Positions 8,684-14,308 of a stretch of DNA of 14,308 nucleotides are shown here, piece by piece. The stretch covers positions 1 to 14,308 of the forward strand of contig JBLNBI010000150.1 of assembly GCA_050259815.1 (NCBI GenBank). Reading direction: 5' to 3'. A model generated the notes under the pieces. The model saw only the letters and a program-made list of their open reading frames with translations. It did not search any database and was not told the origin of the DNA. How positions within the stretch are numbered: position 1 is the stretch's first letter; every line of letters starts with the position of its first letter. The position numbers were made by a program, and so were the translations under genes. This stretch comes from JAGTRP01 sp050259815. GTDB taxonomy: Bacteria > Pseudomonadota > Gammaproteobacteria > Burkholderiales > Rhodocyclaceae.

Positions 8684-8726
8684 TGTGGTCCCCTTTCCGG
8701 CCCGCGTCCCCGCATGCCGGAAGTGC
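8684..8726 (-). promoter_or_regulatory. Expression-platform hairpin abutting the btuB Shine-Dalgarno site
   Basis: In the RNA, UUCCGGC (8722-8716) pairs perfectly with GCCGGAA (8701-8695). The loop can add GCG/CGC closed by a GGGA tetraloop. The 3' arm runs directly into the Shine-Dalgarno AAAGGGG (8696-8690), six nt before the btuB ATG. No U-tract follows, so this looks like translational rather than transcriptional control. The 5' arm overlaps GCACUUC (8726-8720), which can instead pair with GAAGUGC at 8796-8790, just after the aptamer. The pairings are seen directly; their role in switching is inferred. Confidence 0.5.
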
Positions 8727-8804
8727 TTTTTTGGAATCGAAATACCTGGGGAGAAATGCGGATCGGAGAACCGGCACCGCACCCCCGCGGCACTTCAGCT
8801 TGGC

Positions 8805-8990
8805 GTGCAAGGCCGGTATCCGGGCTCGCAAGTCTTGACGTACCGCCTTCCCGGGCTTGTCGCCCAGTGGCATCGTGGTACGCCCGCACTTGCTTACCGT
8901 TGCGGGGGCAGCAGCGGCATTGCATCCTTTCAAGGACGCGCACCGCTTTCCCGTTTAACCGCGGCTGGAGAAACCGTCCGCGGCACCTGA
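8805..8990 (-). ncRNA. Cobalamin riboswitch (B12 aptamer)
   Basis: Reading the minus strand, all hallmark blocks of the cobalamin riboswitch occur in order. They are GGUGCC (8987-8982), the ACGGGAAAGCGGUG region (8955-8941), the core GCUGCCCCCGCAACGGUAAGC (8912-8892), GCCACUGGGCGACAAGCCCGGGAAGGC (8871-8845), and the B12 box GCGAGCCCGGAUACCGGCC (8829-8811). This RNA family binds adenosylcobalamin or related cobalamins and usually represses downstream genes when B12 is plentiful. It lies between a promoter and btuB and so should control the entire btuB-to-channel operon. The end points are approximate. Confidence 0.95.
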
Positions 8991-9000
8991 CACGGCGCGC

Positions 9001-9029
9001 ATTGTACTACGGACCCGGCAACCCGCCAA
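9001..9029 (-). promoter_or_regulatory. Sigma70-type promoter of the B12 operon
   Basis: On the minus strand, TTGGCG (9029-9024), a 17-nt spacer and TACAAT (9006-9001) match the housekeeping promoter pattern at 4/6 and 5/6 positions. Transcription would begin near 8994, a few bases before the first conserved block of the riboswitch, which is where a promoter is expected. This is inferred from sequence match and position. Confidence 0.65.
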
Positions 9030-9081
9030 AAAATGGGGAGTCCACCGGCGATAAACTACTTTGAGAACACGACCTTAGTCC

Positions 9082-9111
9082 TTGACCGCATTTCCTTTGT
9101 CCCTCTATAGT
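9082..9111 (+). promoter_or_regulatory. Sigma70-type promoter of the zapB-like/zapA unit
   Basis: TTGACC (9082-9087), an 18-nt spacer and TATAGT (9106-9111) match the -35 and -10 consensus well. Predicted initiation at about 9118-9119 falls on the first base of the next start codon, which lacks a usable Shine-Dalgarno sequence. The transcript may therefore be leaderless. The promoter is divergent from that of the B12 operon. Confidence 0.65.
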
Positions 9112-9118
9112 TCGGGCC

Positions 9119-9316
9119 ATGGATACGGAACTTGAAGCGCTGGAAGCCAAGATCGAGCAGGTGGTCACCCTGGTCCACCAGCTGCGCGCGGAGAACGAGA
9201 CGCTGCGCAGCCAGGTCGCCGCGGCCGAGGCCGAGCGCGAGCAGTTGCGGCAGAACATGACTGCGGCCCGGGAGCGGCTGGAAGGTCTGTTGGAAAAACT
9301 CCCCGAAGAAGCCTGA
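9119..9316 (+). CDS. Small ZapB-like coiled-coil protein (TIGR02449 type)
   Basis: A 65-residue acidic protein, almost entirely heptad-like and predicted to form one coiled coil: MDTELEALEAKIEQVV, then LVHQLRAENETLRSQV and further Glu/Arg/Ala/Leu-rich repeats. No cysteine, signal or membrane segment is seen. Length, start and position immediately before zapA match the small family I know as TIGR02449, resembling the cell-division factor ZapB. A role in Z-ring assembly together with ZapA is inferred from similarity and context only. The stop is 3 nt before the zapA start. The ATG follows a promoter -10 box by only seven nt, so translation is probably from a leaderless or nearly leaderless mRNA. 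Confidence 0.8.
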   Translation: MDTELEALEAKIEQVVTLVHQLRAENETLRSQVAAAEAEREQLRQNMTAARERLEGLLEKLPEEA

Positions 9317-9319
9317 TAA

Positions 9320-9655
9320 ATGAACGCCGAAACCAATTTCCTCGACGTCAAGATCATGGGCCGCGAATACCGGGTCGCCTGCACCGCGGAAGAGCGGGAT
9401 GGCCTCCTGGCCGCCGTCGCCCTGGTTGACGGCAAGATGCGTGAAATCGCCCAGCGCACCCGCAATACCGTGGCCGAGCGGGTGGCCGTCATGGCGGCCT
9501 TGAACATCGCCCACGACCACCTTGCCGGCGGCAAGGGCGGGGTCGAAATCGAGGGCGACAAAGGTGTTGCCAACGCCGGCGCGAAGCGTAGAATCATCGA
9601 CATGGAAACACGGCTTTCCGCCGTGTTGGGGTCGCAGCAGGAACTGAGCCTTTAA
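9320..9655 (+). CDS. zapA: Cell division protein ZapA
   Basis: A 111-residue ZapA homologue, a cytoplasmic protein that binds FtsZ, bundles its protofilaments and stabilises the Z-ring. The N-terminal FLDVKIMGREYRVACTAEE (residues about 7-25) and the following LLAAVALVDGKMREI match the globular domain. The RVAVMAALNIAHDHL segment and the C-terminal helix with RIIDMETRLSAVL form the dimer and tetramer coiled coil. Size is typical. It starts 3 nt after the ZapB-like gene with only a weak ribosome site, so coupled translation is likely. A possible internal promoter (TTGCCA 9567-9572, 16 nt, TAGAAT 9589-9594) near its end might feed the 6S RNA downstream. Confidence 0.93.
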   Translation: MNAETNFLDVKIMGREYRVACTAEERDGLLAAVALVDGKMREIAQRTRNTVAERVAVMAALNIAHDHLAGGKGGVEIEGDKGVANAGAKRRIIDMETRLSAVLGSQQELSL

Positions 9656-9687
9656 GGCAACCTGCCTCCCGGCCCCGATCCACCGGT

Positions 9688-9867
9688 TGTCCCCTGCGGT
9701 GTTCGTCAAGGCCATAAATTCCTTGAACCAATGCTTGCGTGGCATCGGCTGCAGACCAACACGCCGCTGTTGTGAGCGCCTCTTGACAGGCGCTCCTGAT
9801 GCGGCAGGAAAGCGGCCACTCTGAACTCCGGTTCAGGATGCCGGCCTAACGGCACTCGCGGGGGCCA
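9688..9867 (+). ncRNA. ssrS: 6S RNA (SsrS)
   Basis: About 180 nt directly after zapA, the usual place for ssrS in beta- and gammaproteobacteria. The ends form a long closing stem: CCCCUGCGGUG (9691-9701) pairs with CACUCGCGGGGG (9853-9864) with one bulge. There is an apical hairpin, GAGCGCCU/AGGCGCUC (9774-9781 with 9788-9795). The 3' side of the central region has CUGAAC-UCCG-GUUCAG (9821-9836) and the 5' side has CCUUGAACC (9721-9729), like the conserved central-bubble elements. 6S RNA mimics an open promoter and sequesters housekeeping RNA polymerase in stationary phase. Ends are approximate. No 5-formyltetrahydrofolate cyclo-ligase gene (ygfA), its frequent partner, follows. Confidence 0.85.
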
Positions 9868-9874
9868 TTAATGA

Positions 9875-9912
9875 AAAGGCCTGGCAGTGGAAACTGCCAG
9901 GCCTTTGCTTTT
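9875..9912 (+). terminator. Strong bidirectional terminator hairpin
   Basis: A perfect 13-bp stem, AAAGGCCTGGCAG (9875-9887) with CTGCCAGGCCTTT (9894-9906), has a 6-nt loop and is followed by GCTTTT on the plus strand. It should end the zapA-6S transcript. It lies 13 nt beyond the end of the convergent cytochrome gene, and in that direction the stem ends in a short U-run, so it may serve both. Confidence 0.85.
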
Positions 9913-9925
9913 CCGGAAAACCGGC

Positions 9926-10567
9926 TTACTTGGCCTTGCCGGCCGCGCCCTGATTGACCATGTAGATCACCGCCGCCTTCATGTCGGCGTCGCTCAGGTT
10001 GGCCATGCCGGCGCGGGCGGGCATGGCGTTGTGGCCGCGGATGGCGGACTTGACCAGGTTTTCCACCCCGCCCTGGAGGCGCGGTTTCCAGGCGTCCATG
10101 TCGCCGACCTTGGGCGCGCCGTCCTTGCCGCTGGCGTGGCAGTCCTGGCAGCGCTCCTGGACCAGTTGCTCGCCGGTCTTGTGCTGCTTGGTGTTGTAGG
10201 GCTTGTTGGGTTCGGCCGCGGCACCGCCGCTGACCATGTAGGCCACGGCACGGCTGACTTCCAGGTCGGTCAGGGAACCCTGGCCGCCGTGGGCGGGCAT
10301 CTTGCGGACGCCGGTGATGGCGTTCTCGGTCAGGTTGCCCAGGCCGACGGAGGCACGCTTGGACCAGTCGGCCCGATCGCCGATCTTGGGGGCGCCATCC
10401 TTGCCGGTGGCGTGGCAGCCGGCACAGACTTTCTCAACAACTTCCTTGCCGCTGCGGTCAGGGGTCGCGGTTGCGCCGGCAACGCCCGCGGCGCCCAGAA
10501 GGGCCAGGGCGGCGGCCACGGAAACCAGTTTCCGCCCGTGGTTTCCAGTCGTCGTTTTCTCGTTCAT
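9926..10567 (-). CDS. Periplasmic dihaem cytochrome c (c5-like, two domains)
   Basis: A 213-residue electron carrier with a signal peptide (VSVAAALALLGAAGVAGA, cleaved near residue 32). Two haem sites are CAGCH (48-52) and CQDCH (140-144). Each is followed by nearly the same sequence (GKDGAPKIGD and GKDGAPKVGD) and by a candidate axial methionine (KMP, Met90; AMP, Met182). The two halves look like a tandem duplication of a cytochrome c5/c555-type domain. I chose the start at 10567: it heads the signal peptide and has AAGGAAG at the proper distance, although 26 further codons are open upstream. It should carry electrons in the periplasm, for example to a terminal oxidase or reductase; its partner cannot be told here. 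It is monocistronic and converges on the 6S terminator. Confidence 0.9.
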   Translation of the reverse strand: MNEKTTTGNHGRKLVSVAAALALLGAAGVAGATATPDRSGKEVVEKVCAGCHATGKDGAPKIGDRADWSKRASVGLGNLTENAITGVRKMPAHGGQGSLTDLEVSRAVAYMVSGGAAAEPNKPYNTKQHKTGEQLVQERCQDCHASGKDGAPKVGDMDAWKPRLQGGVENLVKSAIRGHNAMPARAGMANLSDADMKAAVIYMVNQGAAGKAK

Positions 10568-10638
10568 GATGACTTCCTTTTTTGTGTTTGATTCATAACT
10601 ACCAAGCTGGAATATACACTTACCGATTACAGGGGTAT

Positions 10639-11121
10639 ATGTCATCCATCAAGAGACCCACGCAGTTTTGGCTGATGAAATCGGAGCCCGATGAGGTGTC
10701 CATCGACGACCTGGCCCGTCGGCCGGAGCAGACGGTGCCCTGGTTCGGGGTGCGGAATTACCAGGCCCGCAATTTCATGCGCGATGCCATGGCTCTCGGG
10801 GACCGGGGCTTCTTCTACCATTCGGGCTGCGCCGAGCCGGGCATCGCCGGCATCTGCGAGGTGTGTTCGGCGCCCTACCCCGACCCGACCCAATTCGACC
10901 CCGCCAGCCCCTATTTCGACCCGAAATCCCCGCCGGACAGCCCCCGCTGGCTCCTGGTGGACGTCCGCCTGGTGACGAAGAGCCGCCTGGTGCCCCTGGC
11001 GGAACTGCGCCGCCACCCGGAACTTGCTAACATGCGCGTCCTCGCCCGCGGCAACCGGCTGTCGATCACCCCCGTCAGCCCCGCGGAATGGGACTTCATC
11101 ACCACCCGGTTAATGGCATGA
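10639..11121 (+). CDS. EVE domain-containing protein
   Basis: A 160-residue protein that consists of one EVE domain, a PUA/YTH-like fold that binds modified bases in DNA or RNA. The diagnostic N-terminus FWLMKSEPDEVSIDDLAR is at residues 10-27, followed by VPWFGVRNYQARNFMRD and GDRGFFYHSG, and W99LLVDVRLV near the middle; the length is normal for standalone members. The start at 10639 has AGGGG only 3 nt upstream, somewhat close. An upstream in-frame ATG at 10582 would add 19 residues unlike the family. It shares a 71-nt divergent spacer with the cytochrome gene. Its stop overlaps the start of the TSUP exporter (ATGA). The ligand and role in this organism are unknown. Confidence 0.9.
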   Translation: MSSIKRPTQFWLMKSEPDEVSIDDLARRPEQTVPWFGVRNYQARNFMRDAMALGDRGFFYHSGCAEPGIAGICEVCSAPYPDPTQFDPASPYFDPKSPPDSPRWLLVDVRLVTKSRLVPLAELRRHPELANMRVLARGNRLSITPVSPAEWDFITTRLMA

Positions 11122-11936
11122 CTCTTCTTCCCTGGCTCCTGGGCTATCTGGCCCTGGGCACCTTCGCCGGCTTCCTGGCCGGCATGCTCGGCATCGGCGG
11201 CGGCCTGGTGCTGGTCCCGACCCTGGCCATGATGTTCTCCGCCCAGGGGCTGTTCCCGGCCGATGCCGTCCTGCACGTGGCCCTGGGCACCGCCATGGCG
11301 TCCATCATCTTCACGGCCCTGTCCAGCCTACGGGCCCACCACAGCCACGGCGCCGGGCTGTGGAAGGTGGTGAAGTTCATCACCCCGGGCATCCTGATCG
11401 GCACGCTGTTCGGAACCCTCATCGCCTCCCGGATACCGACCCGGCCCCTGGCGGTTTTCTTCACCTGTTTCGTCTGTCTGGTGGCGCTCCAGATGGCCAT
11501 GAACCTGAAGCCCAAGGCGACCCGGCAATTGCCCGGCTCCTGGGGCGTGGGCGGCGTGGGCGTAGGGATCGGCGCCTTGTCCGCCCTGGTGGCCATCGGC
11601 GGCGGTGCCCTGACGGTGCCTTTCCTGACCTGGTGCAATGTACGGGTGCAGCAGGCGATCGGCACCTCGGCCGCCGTCGGCCTGCCCATCGCCCTGGGCG
11701 GCACGGCCGGCTACATCTTCAACGGTTGGAATGTGGCGGGATTGCCCGGCGGCAGCCTGGGCTACGTCTACTTGCCGGCCCTGGCGGTGCTGGTCCTGGG
11801 CAGCATGGCCACCGCCCCCTTCGGGGCCCGCCTTGCCCACCGCCTGCCGGTAGCGACCCTGAAGCGCATCTTCGCCGGCCTCCTGGTGGTGCTGGCCGGC
11901 AAGATGCTCTGGAACCTGATCTTCAGCGCCCCTTGA
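11118..11936 (+). CDS. TSUP (TauE/SafE) family membrane transporter
   Basis: A 272-residue inner-membrane protein with about eight predicted helices. It shows the duplicated signature of the TauE/SafE/YfcA family: GFLAGMLGIGGGLVLVPTL (residues about 18-36) and, in the second half, LSALVAIGGGALTVPFLTW (about 154-172). Members export or import sulfur-containing or other organic anions such as sulfite, sulfoacetate or taurine products; the substrate here cannot be read from sequence. I chose the start at 11118 because it overlaps the EVE stop in an ATGA arrangement and gives a family-like N-terminus; an ATG 30 nt upstream lies inside the EVE gene. The 3' end overlaps the opposite crotonase gene by 14 nt. 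Confidence 0.9.
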   Translation: MTLLPWLLGYLALGTFAGFLAGMLGIGGGLVLVPTLAMMFSAQGLFPADAVLHVALGTAMASIIFTALSSLRAHHSHGAGLWKVVKFITPGILIGTLFGTLIASRIPTRPLAVFFTCFVCLVALQMAMNLKPKATRQLPGSWGVGGVGVGIGALSALVAIGGGALTVPFLTWCNVRVQQAIGTSAAVGLPIALGGTAGYIFNGWNVAGLPGGSLGYVYLPALAVLVLGSMATAPFGARLAHRLPVATLKRIFAGLLVVLAGKMLWNLIFSAP

Positions 11937-12702
11937 ACTGGGGCTTGCGCTTCTCCAGGAAGGCCGCCAGGCCTTCCTTGTAGTCCTCGGTTTCCAGGAA
12001 GGCGAAGGAGGCGGCCTTCTCGGCCTCGCTCAGGGGCTCGCCGGTCATCAGGCGGCTGATCCACTGCTTGTGCCAACTCGCTACCAGGGGCGCACCGCCG
12101 CAGATGCGGCGGGCGGTGGCGTAGGCCTCGTCCTCCACCTGGCCATCGGACACCACCCGGGTCACGAGCCCCTTGGCATAGGCTTCGGCGGCGGCAAGGA
12201 CGCGCCCTTCCAGCAGGATTTCCTTGACCACGGCCGGGCCGGCCAGGCGTAGCAGCCCTTCCATTTCCCCGGGATACATGGAGAACCCCAGGCGGTTGAT
12301 GGGGGCACCGAACTTGGCGGATTCGCCGCAGATGCGCAGGTCGCACTGGCCGGCGATCTCCAGGCCGCCGCCGATGCAGGCGCCCTGGATGAGGGCAACG
12401 GTGGGATGGGGGCAATCGCCGATGGCCTTGAGGGCCTCCGCCACCTGGCCGTGGTAGTGGAGGGCCTGATCCAGGGCGGCGCGGCGGGTGATGAATTCCT
12501 CCAGGTCGCCGCCGGCCGCGAAAGCCTCGTTGCCGGCGCCGCGCAGCACCACGCAGCGGACCGTTTCGTCCGCCGACAGGCCCTTCACCGTCGCTGCCAA
12601 GGCCTCCCACATGCCCAGGTCGACGGCATTAAGCTTGCCCGGGTTGCTGAGGGTGACGGTGGCAATGGGGCCTTCCCTATATTCCTGAATCTGTCCTGCC
12701 AT
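11923..12702 (-). CDS. Enoyl-CoA hydratase/isomerase (crotonase) family protein
   Basis: A 259-residue crotonase-fold protein acting on acyl-CoA thioesters. The oxyanion-hole regions are FAAGGDLEEF (residues 61-70) and GACIGGGLEIAGQCDL (107-122). Of the two catalytic glutamates of classical enoyl-CoA hydratase (rat Glu144 and Glu164), the first is present (Glu115 in GGGLE). The second position is Ile135 in FGAPINRLG, so ordinary hydration is doubtful. It may be an isomerase, hydrolase, lyase or other crotonase; no pathway genes adjoin it. The start at 12702 has GGGAG five nt upstream. It converges with and overlaps the TSUP gene by 14 nt. Confidence 0.88.
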   Translation of the reverse strand: MAGQIQEYREGPIATVTLSNPGKLNAVDLGMWEALAATVKGLSADETVRCVVLRGAGNEAFAAGGDLEEFITRRAALDQALHYHGQVAEALKAIGDCPHPTVALIQGACIGGGLEIAGQCDLRICGESAKFGAPINRLGFSMYPGEMEGLLRLAGPAVVKEILLEGRVLAAAEAYAKGLVTRVVSDGQVEDEAYATARRICGGAPLVASWHKQWISRLMTGEPLSEAEKAASFAFLETEDYKEGLAAFLEKRKPQFKGR

Positions 12703-12726
12703 AGAAACTCCCTGGAAAGAGGCGTG

Positions 12727-12753
12727 ATTATAGGGATTTCAACTTATTGACAA
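12727..12753 (-). promoter_or_regulatory. Promoter of the crotonase-family gene
   Basis: On the minus strand, a perfect TATAAT (12732-12727) is preceded by TTGTCA (12753-12748) with a short 15-nt spacer. Initiation near 12720 would leave a leader of about 18 nt containing the GGGAG ribosome site. The spacer is below the 17-nt optimum. Confidence 0.55.
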
Positions 12754-12808
12754 ACGGATTTGGTGTTACGAAGTCAGAATTAATAATTACACAATTGTTT
12801 GCATAGGA

Positions 12809-12902
12809 TAAAATCATGAACGCCGTACGCCTCCGTACGTTGGTGGCGTCGCGGTGGACACCGGTTTTCCGGTGATAACAACCATTCAGGGAGAAAACTC
12901 GA
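12809..12902 (+). promoter_or_regulatory. Upstream region and structured leader of yjcH-actP
   Basis: A -10-like TAAAAT (12809-12814) has no convincing -35 box, so an activator may be needed. Downstream are two stem-loops. The first is a compound one: ACGCC/GGCGT (12820-12824 with 12845-12849) around GTACG-CCTC-CGTAC (12825-12838). The second is simple: CACCGG-TTTT-CCGGTG (12859-12874). The yjcH ribosome site AGGGAG (12888-12893) follows, nine nt before the ATG. The structures are seen directly; a regulatory role is inferred. Confidence 0.35.
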
Positions 12903-13223
12903 ATGAGTAGCGCGATGTACGAGAGGATGCGGGCCAATCCCAAATTCCAGCAACTGGTCACCACCCGTGGCCGCTTTGCCTGGACGCTGGCCATTACCGT
13001 GTTGGTGCTTTTCTATGGCTTTGTGTTGACCGTGGCCTTCAGCCCGGCCAGCCTCGGCGAAGCCGTTTCCGAAGGTTCCATGATGACCGTGGGCGTAGCC
13101 GTCGAGCTGTTCATGTTCATCTTCTTCTGGATCCTGACCGCCGTTTACGTCCGCCGGGCCAACGGCGAATTCGACTCCCTGACCCAGGAAATCGTCAAGG
13201 AAGCCTGGAAGGAGAACAAGTAA
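12903..13223 (+). CDS. yjcH: DUF485 family inner-membrane protein (YjcH)
   Basis: A 106-residue YjcH-type protein with two membrane helices (about residues 25-47, FAWTLAITVLVLFYGFVLTVAF, and 60-83, MMTVGVAVELFMFIFFWILT). The cytoplasmic N-terminus has the family motif NPKFQQLV and the C-terminus is charged (RRANGEFDSL...VKEAWKENK). DUF485 genes are consistently found just upstream of the acetate permease gene actP, as here, and the protein is thought to accompany that symporter; its biochemical role is not established. Its stop overlaps the actP start by one base (TAATG), which indicates coupled translation. AGGGAG upstream supports the start. Confidence 0.93.
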   Translation: MSSAMYERMRANPKFQQLVTTRGRFAWTLAITVLVLFYGFVLTVAFSPASLGEAVSEGSMMTVGVAVELFMFIFFWILTAVYVRRANGEFDSLTQEIVKEAWKENK

Positions 13224-14308
13224 TGAAGCGCCTTCTGACCGCACTCAACCTCATCGCCTTCACCGCCCTGGCCCACGCCGGCCCCGCCGTTGAAGCCACC
13301 GAGAAGCAAGCCACCAACTGGCACGCCATCATCATGTTCTGCATCTTCGTGGCCATGACCATGGGGATCACCTACTGGGCCGCCAGCCGGACCAAGTCCA
13401 CCGCCGACTTCTACACCGCCGGCGGCGGCATCACCGGCTTCCAGAACGGCCTGGCCATCGCCGGCGACTACATGTCCGCCGCCACCCTGCTGGGTCTGAC
13501 CGCCATGACCTACACCCAGGGCTACGATGGCTATATCTACATGCTGGCCTTCTTCGCCGGCTGGCCGGTCATCCTGTTCCTGATGGCCGAACGCCTGCGG
13601 AACCTGGGCAAATTCACCTTCTCCGACATCACCGCTTACCGCCTCGACCAGGGCAAGGTACGCACCATGGCAGCGGTTTCCTCCCTGACCGTGGTCTGCT
13701 TCTACCTGATCGCCCAGATGGTCGGCGCCGGCCAGCTGATCAAGCTGCTGTTCGGCCTGGAGTACAACGTCGCCATCTTCGCCGTCGGCATCCTGATGAT
13801 GGTCTATGTGACCTTCGGCGGCATGGTCGCCACCACCTGGGTGCAGATCATCAAGGCCTGCATGCTGCTGTGCGGCGGTACCCTGGTGATGATCCTGGCC
13901 TTCAGCCAGTTCGGCTTCTCCTTCCAGACCCTGATGGAGAAAGCCACCGCCGTCCATAAGCTCGGTCCCAAGCTCCTCTACCCGGGCAGCCTGCTGGCCG
14001 ATCCGGTGACCGCCATCTCCCTGGGCCTGGGCCTCATGTTCGGTACCGCCGGCCTGCCCCACATCCTGATGCGCTTCTTCACCGTTACCGACGCCAAGGA
14101 AGCCCGCAAGTCCGTGCTCTACGCCTCCGGCTTCGTAGCCTACTTCTTCAACGTCATCTTCCTGATGGGCCTGTGCGGCATCCTGATCGTCGGCCAGAAC
14201 CCCGAGTTCTTCGAGGGCGGCACCATCGGCGGCAAGCTGATCGGCGGCGGTAACATGGTCGCCATGCACCTGGCCAAGGCCGTGGGCGGCAACATGCTCC
14301 TGGGCTTC
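13223..14308 (+). CDS. actP: Cation/acetate symporter ActP, N-terminal part
   Basis: The first 362 codons of a sodium:solute symporter (SSF) family acetate permease, cut by the right window edge; the full protein is usually about 550-580 residues. It imports acetate and related short acids with a cation across the inner membrane. It begins with a cleavable-looking signal (MKRLLTALNLIAFTALAHA), as in E. coli ActP. It then shows highly conserved ActP blocks: DFYTAGGGITGFQNGLAIAG, DYMSAATLLGL, GWPVILFLMAERLRNLGKFT, YLIAQMVGAGQLI, FGGMVATTWVQIIKA, and LGLGLMFGTAGLPHILMRFF. The start at 13223 overlaps the yjcH stop by one base. No acs gene is visible in the window. Confidence 0.95.
   Translation, partial: MKRLLTALNLIAFTALAHAGPAVEATEKQATNWHAIIMFCIFVAMTMGITYWAASRTKSTADFYTAGGGITGFQNGLAIAGDYMSAATLLGLTAMTYTQGYDGYIYMLAFFAGWPVILFLMAERLRNLGKFTFSDITAYRLDQGKVRTMAAVSSLTVVCFYLIAQMVGAGQLIKLLFGLEYNVAIFAVGILMMVYVTFGGMVATTWVQIIKACMLLCGGTLVMILAFSQFGFSFQTLMEKATAVHKLGPKLLYPGSLLADPVTAISLGLGLMFGTAGLPHILMRFFTVTDAKEARKSVLYASGFVAYFFNVIFLMGLCGILIVGQNPEFFEGGTIGGKLIGGGNMVAMHLAKAVGGNMLLGF

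Noticed and set aside
8684..8782. Upstream extension of btuB by 33 codons
   Set aside because: It would run through the riboswitch leader and put a non-signal sequence before a clear signal peptide. The ribosome site fits the 8683 start.
5639..9064. Very long open frame on the plus strand across btuD, btuC, btuB and the riboswitch
   Set aside because: It is antisense to four well-supported features, its composition is typical of a GC-rich shadow frame, and it has no family match.
9056..9745. Open frame on the minus strand opposite zapA and the ZapB-like gene
   Set aside because: It overlaps two well-supported genes, a promoter and the 6S RNA start, and has no recognisable domain.
12747..12752. 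Perfect TTGACA on the plus strand upstream of yjcH
   Set aside because: No acceptable -10 box occurs 15-19 nt downstream. The same bases form part of the minus-strand -35 box of the crotonase gene.

Overview
The window is GC-rich, densely packed chromosomal DNA from a betaproteobacterium. It looks like Rhodocyclales (Azospira/Dechloromonas type). This rests on the gene set (zapA followed by 6S RNA, c5-type dihaem cytochrome, yjcH-actP), the codon use and the riboswitch-led B12 operon; the genus is an inference. There are no mobile elements, CRISPR arrays or tRNAs.

Left two thirds (about 1-9030, all on the minus strand): one cobalamin-controlled operon, read right to left. A sigma70-type promoter (9001-9029) sits just before a cobalamin riboswitch (about 8805-8990). 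Then come a leader with a hairpin next to the Shine-Dalgarno site, btuB (outer-membrane corrinoid receptor), btuC (permease), btuD (ATPase), cobO (corrinoid adenosyltransferase), a 1430-residue CobN-like chelatase, and the start of a MotA/TolQ/ExbB-type proton-channel protein cut by the window edge. Genes are 6-11 nt apart or overlap by 4 nt. The CobN-like protein carries a signal peptide and a C-terminal membrane anchor. It should therefore face the periplasm, unlike the cytoplasmic CobN of B12 synthesis, and no CobS/CobT-type ATPases are present. This exported chelatase plus proton-channel module in a B12 uptake operon is the most interesting part of the window.

Middle (9082-9912): a divergent plus-strand unit with a strong promoter that leaves almost no 5' leader, a small ZapB-like coiled-coil protein, ZapA, 6S RNA and a strong terminator hairpin. 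The terminator probably also serves the convergent dihaem cytochrome c gene (minus strand, 9926-10567).

Right (10639-14308): an EVE-domain protein and a TSUP/TauE-family exporter form a 4-nt-overlapping plus-strand pair. It converges with and overlaps a crotonase-family gene that has lost one of the two canonical catalytic glutamates. After a roughly 200-nt intergenic region with stem-loops comes the yjcH (DUF485)-actP acetate uptake operon, with actP truncated by the window end.
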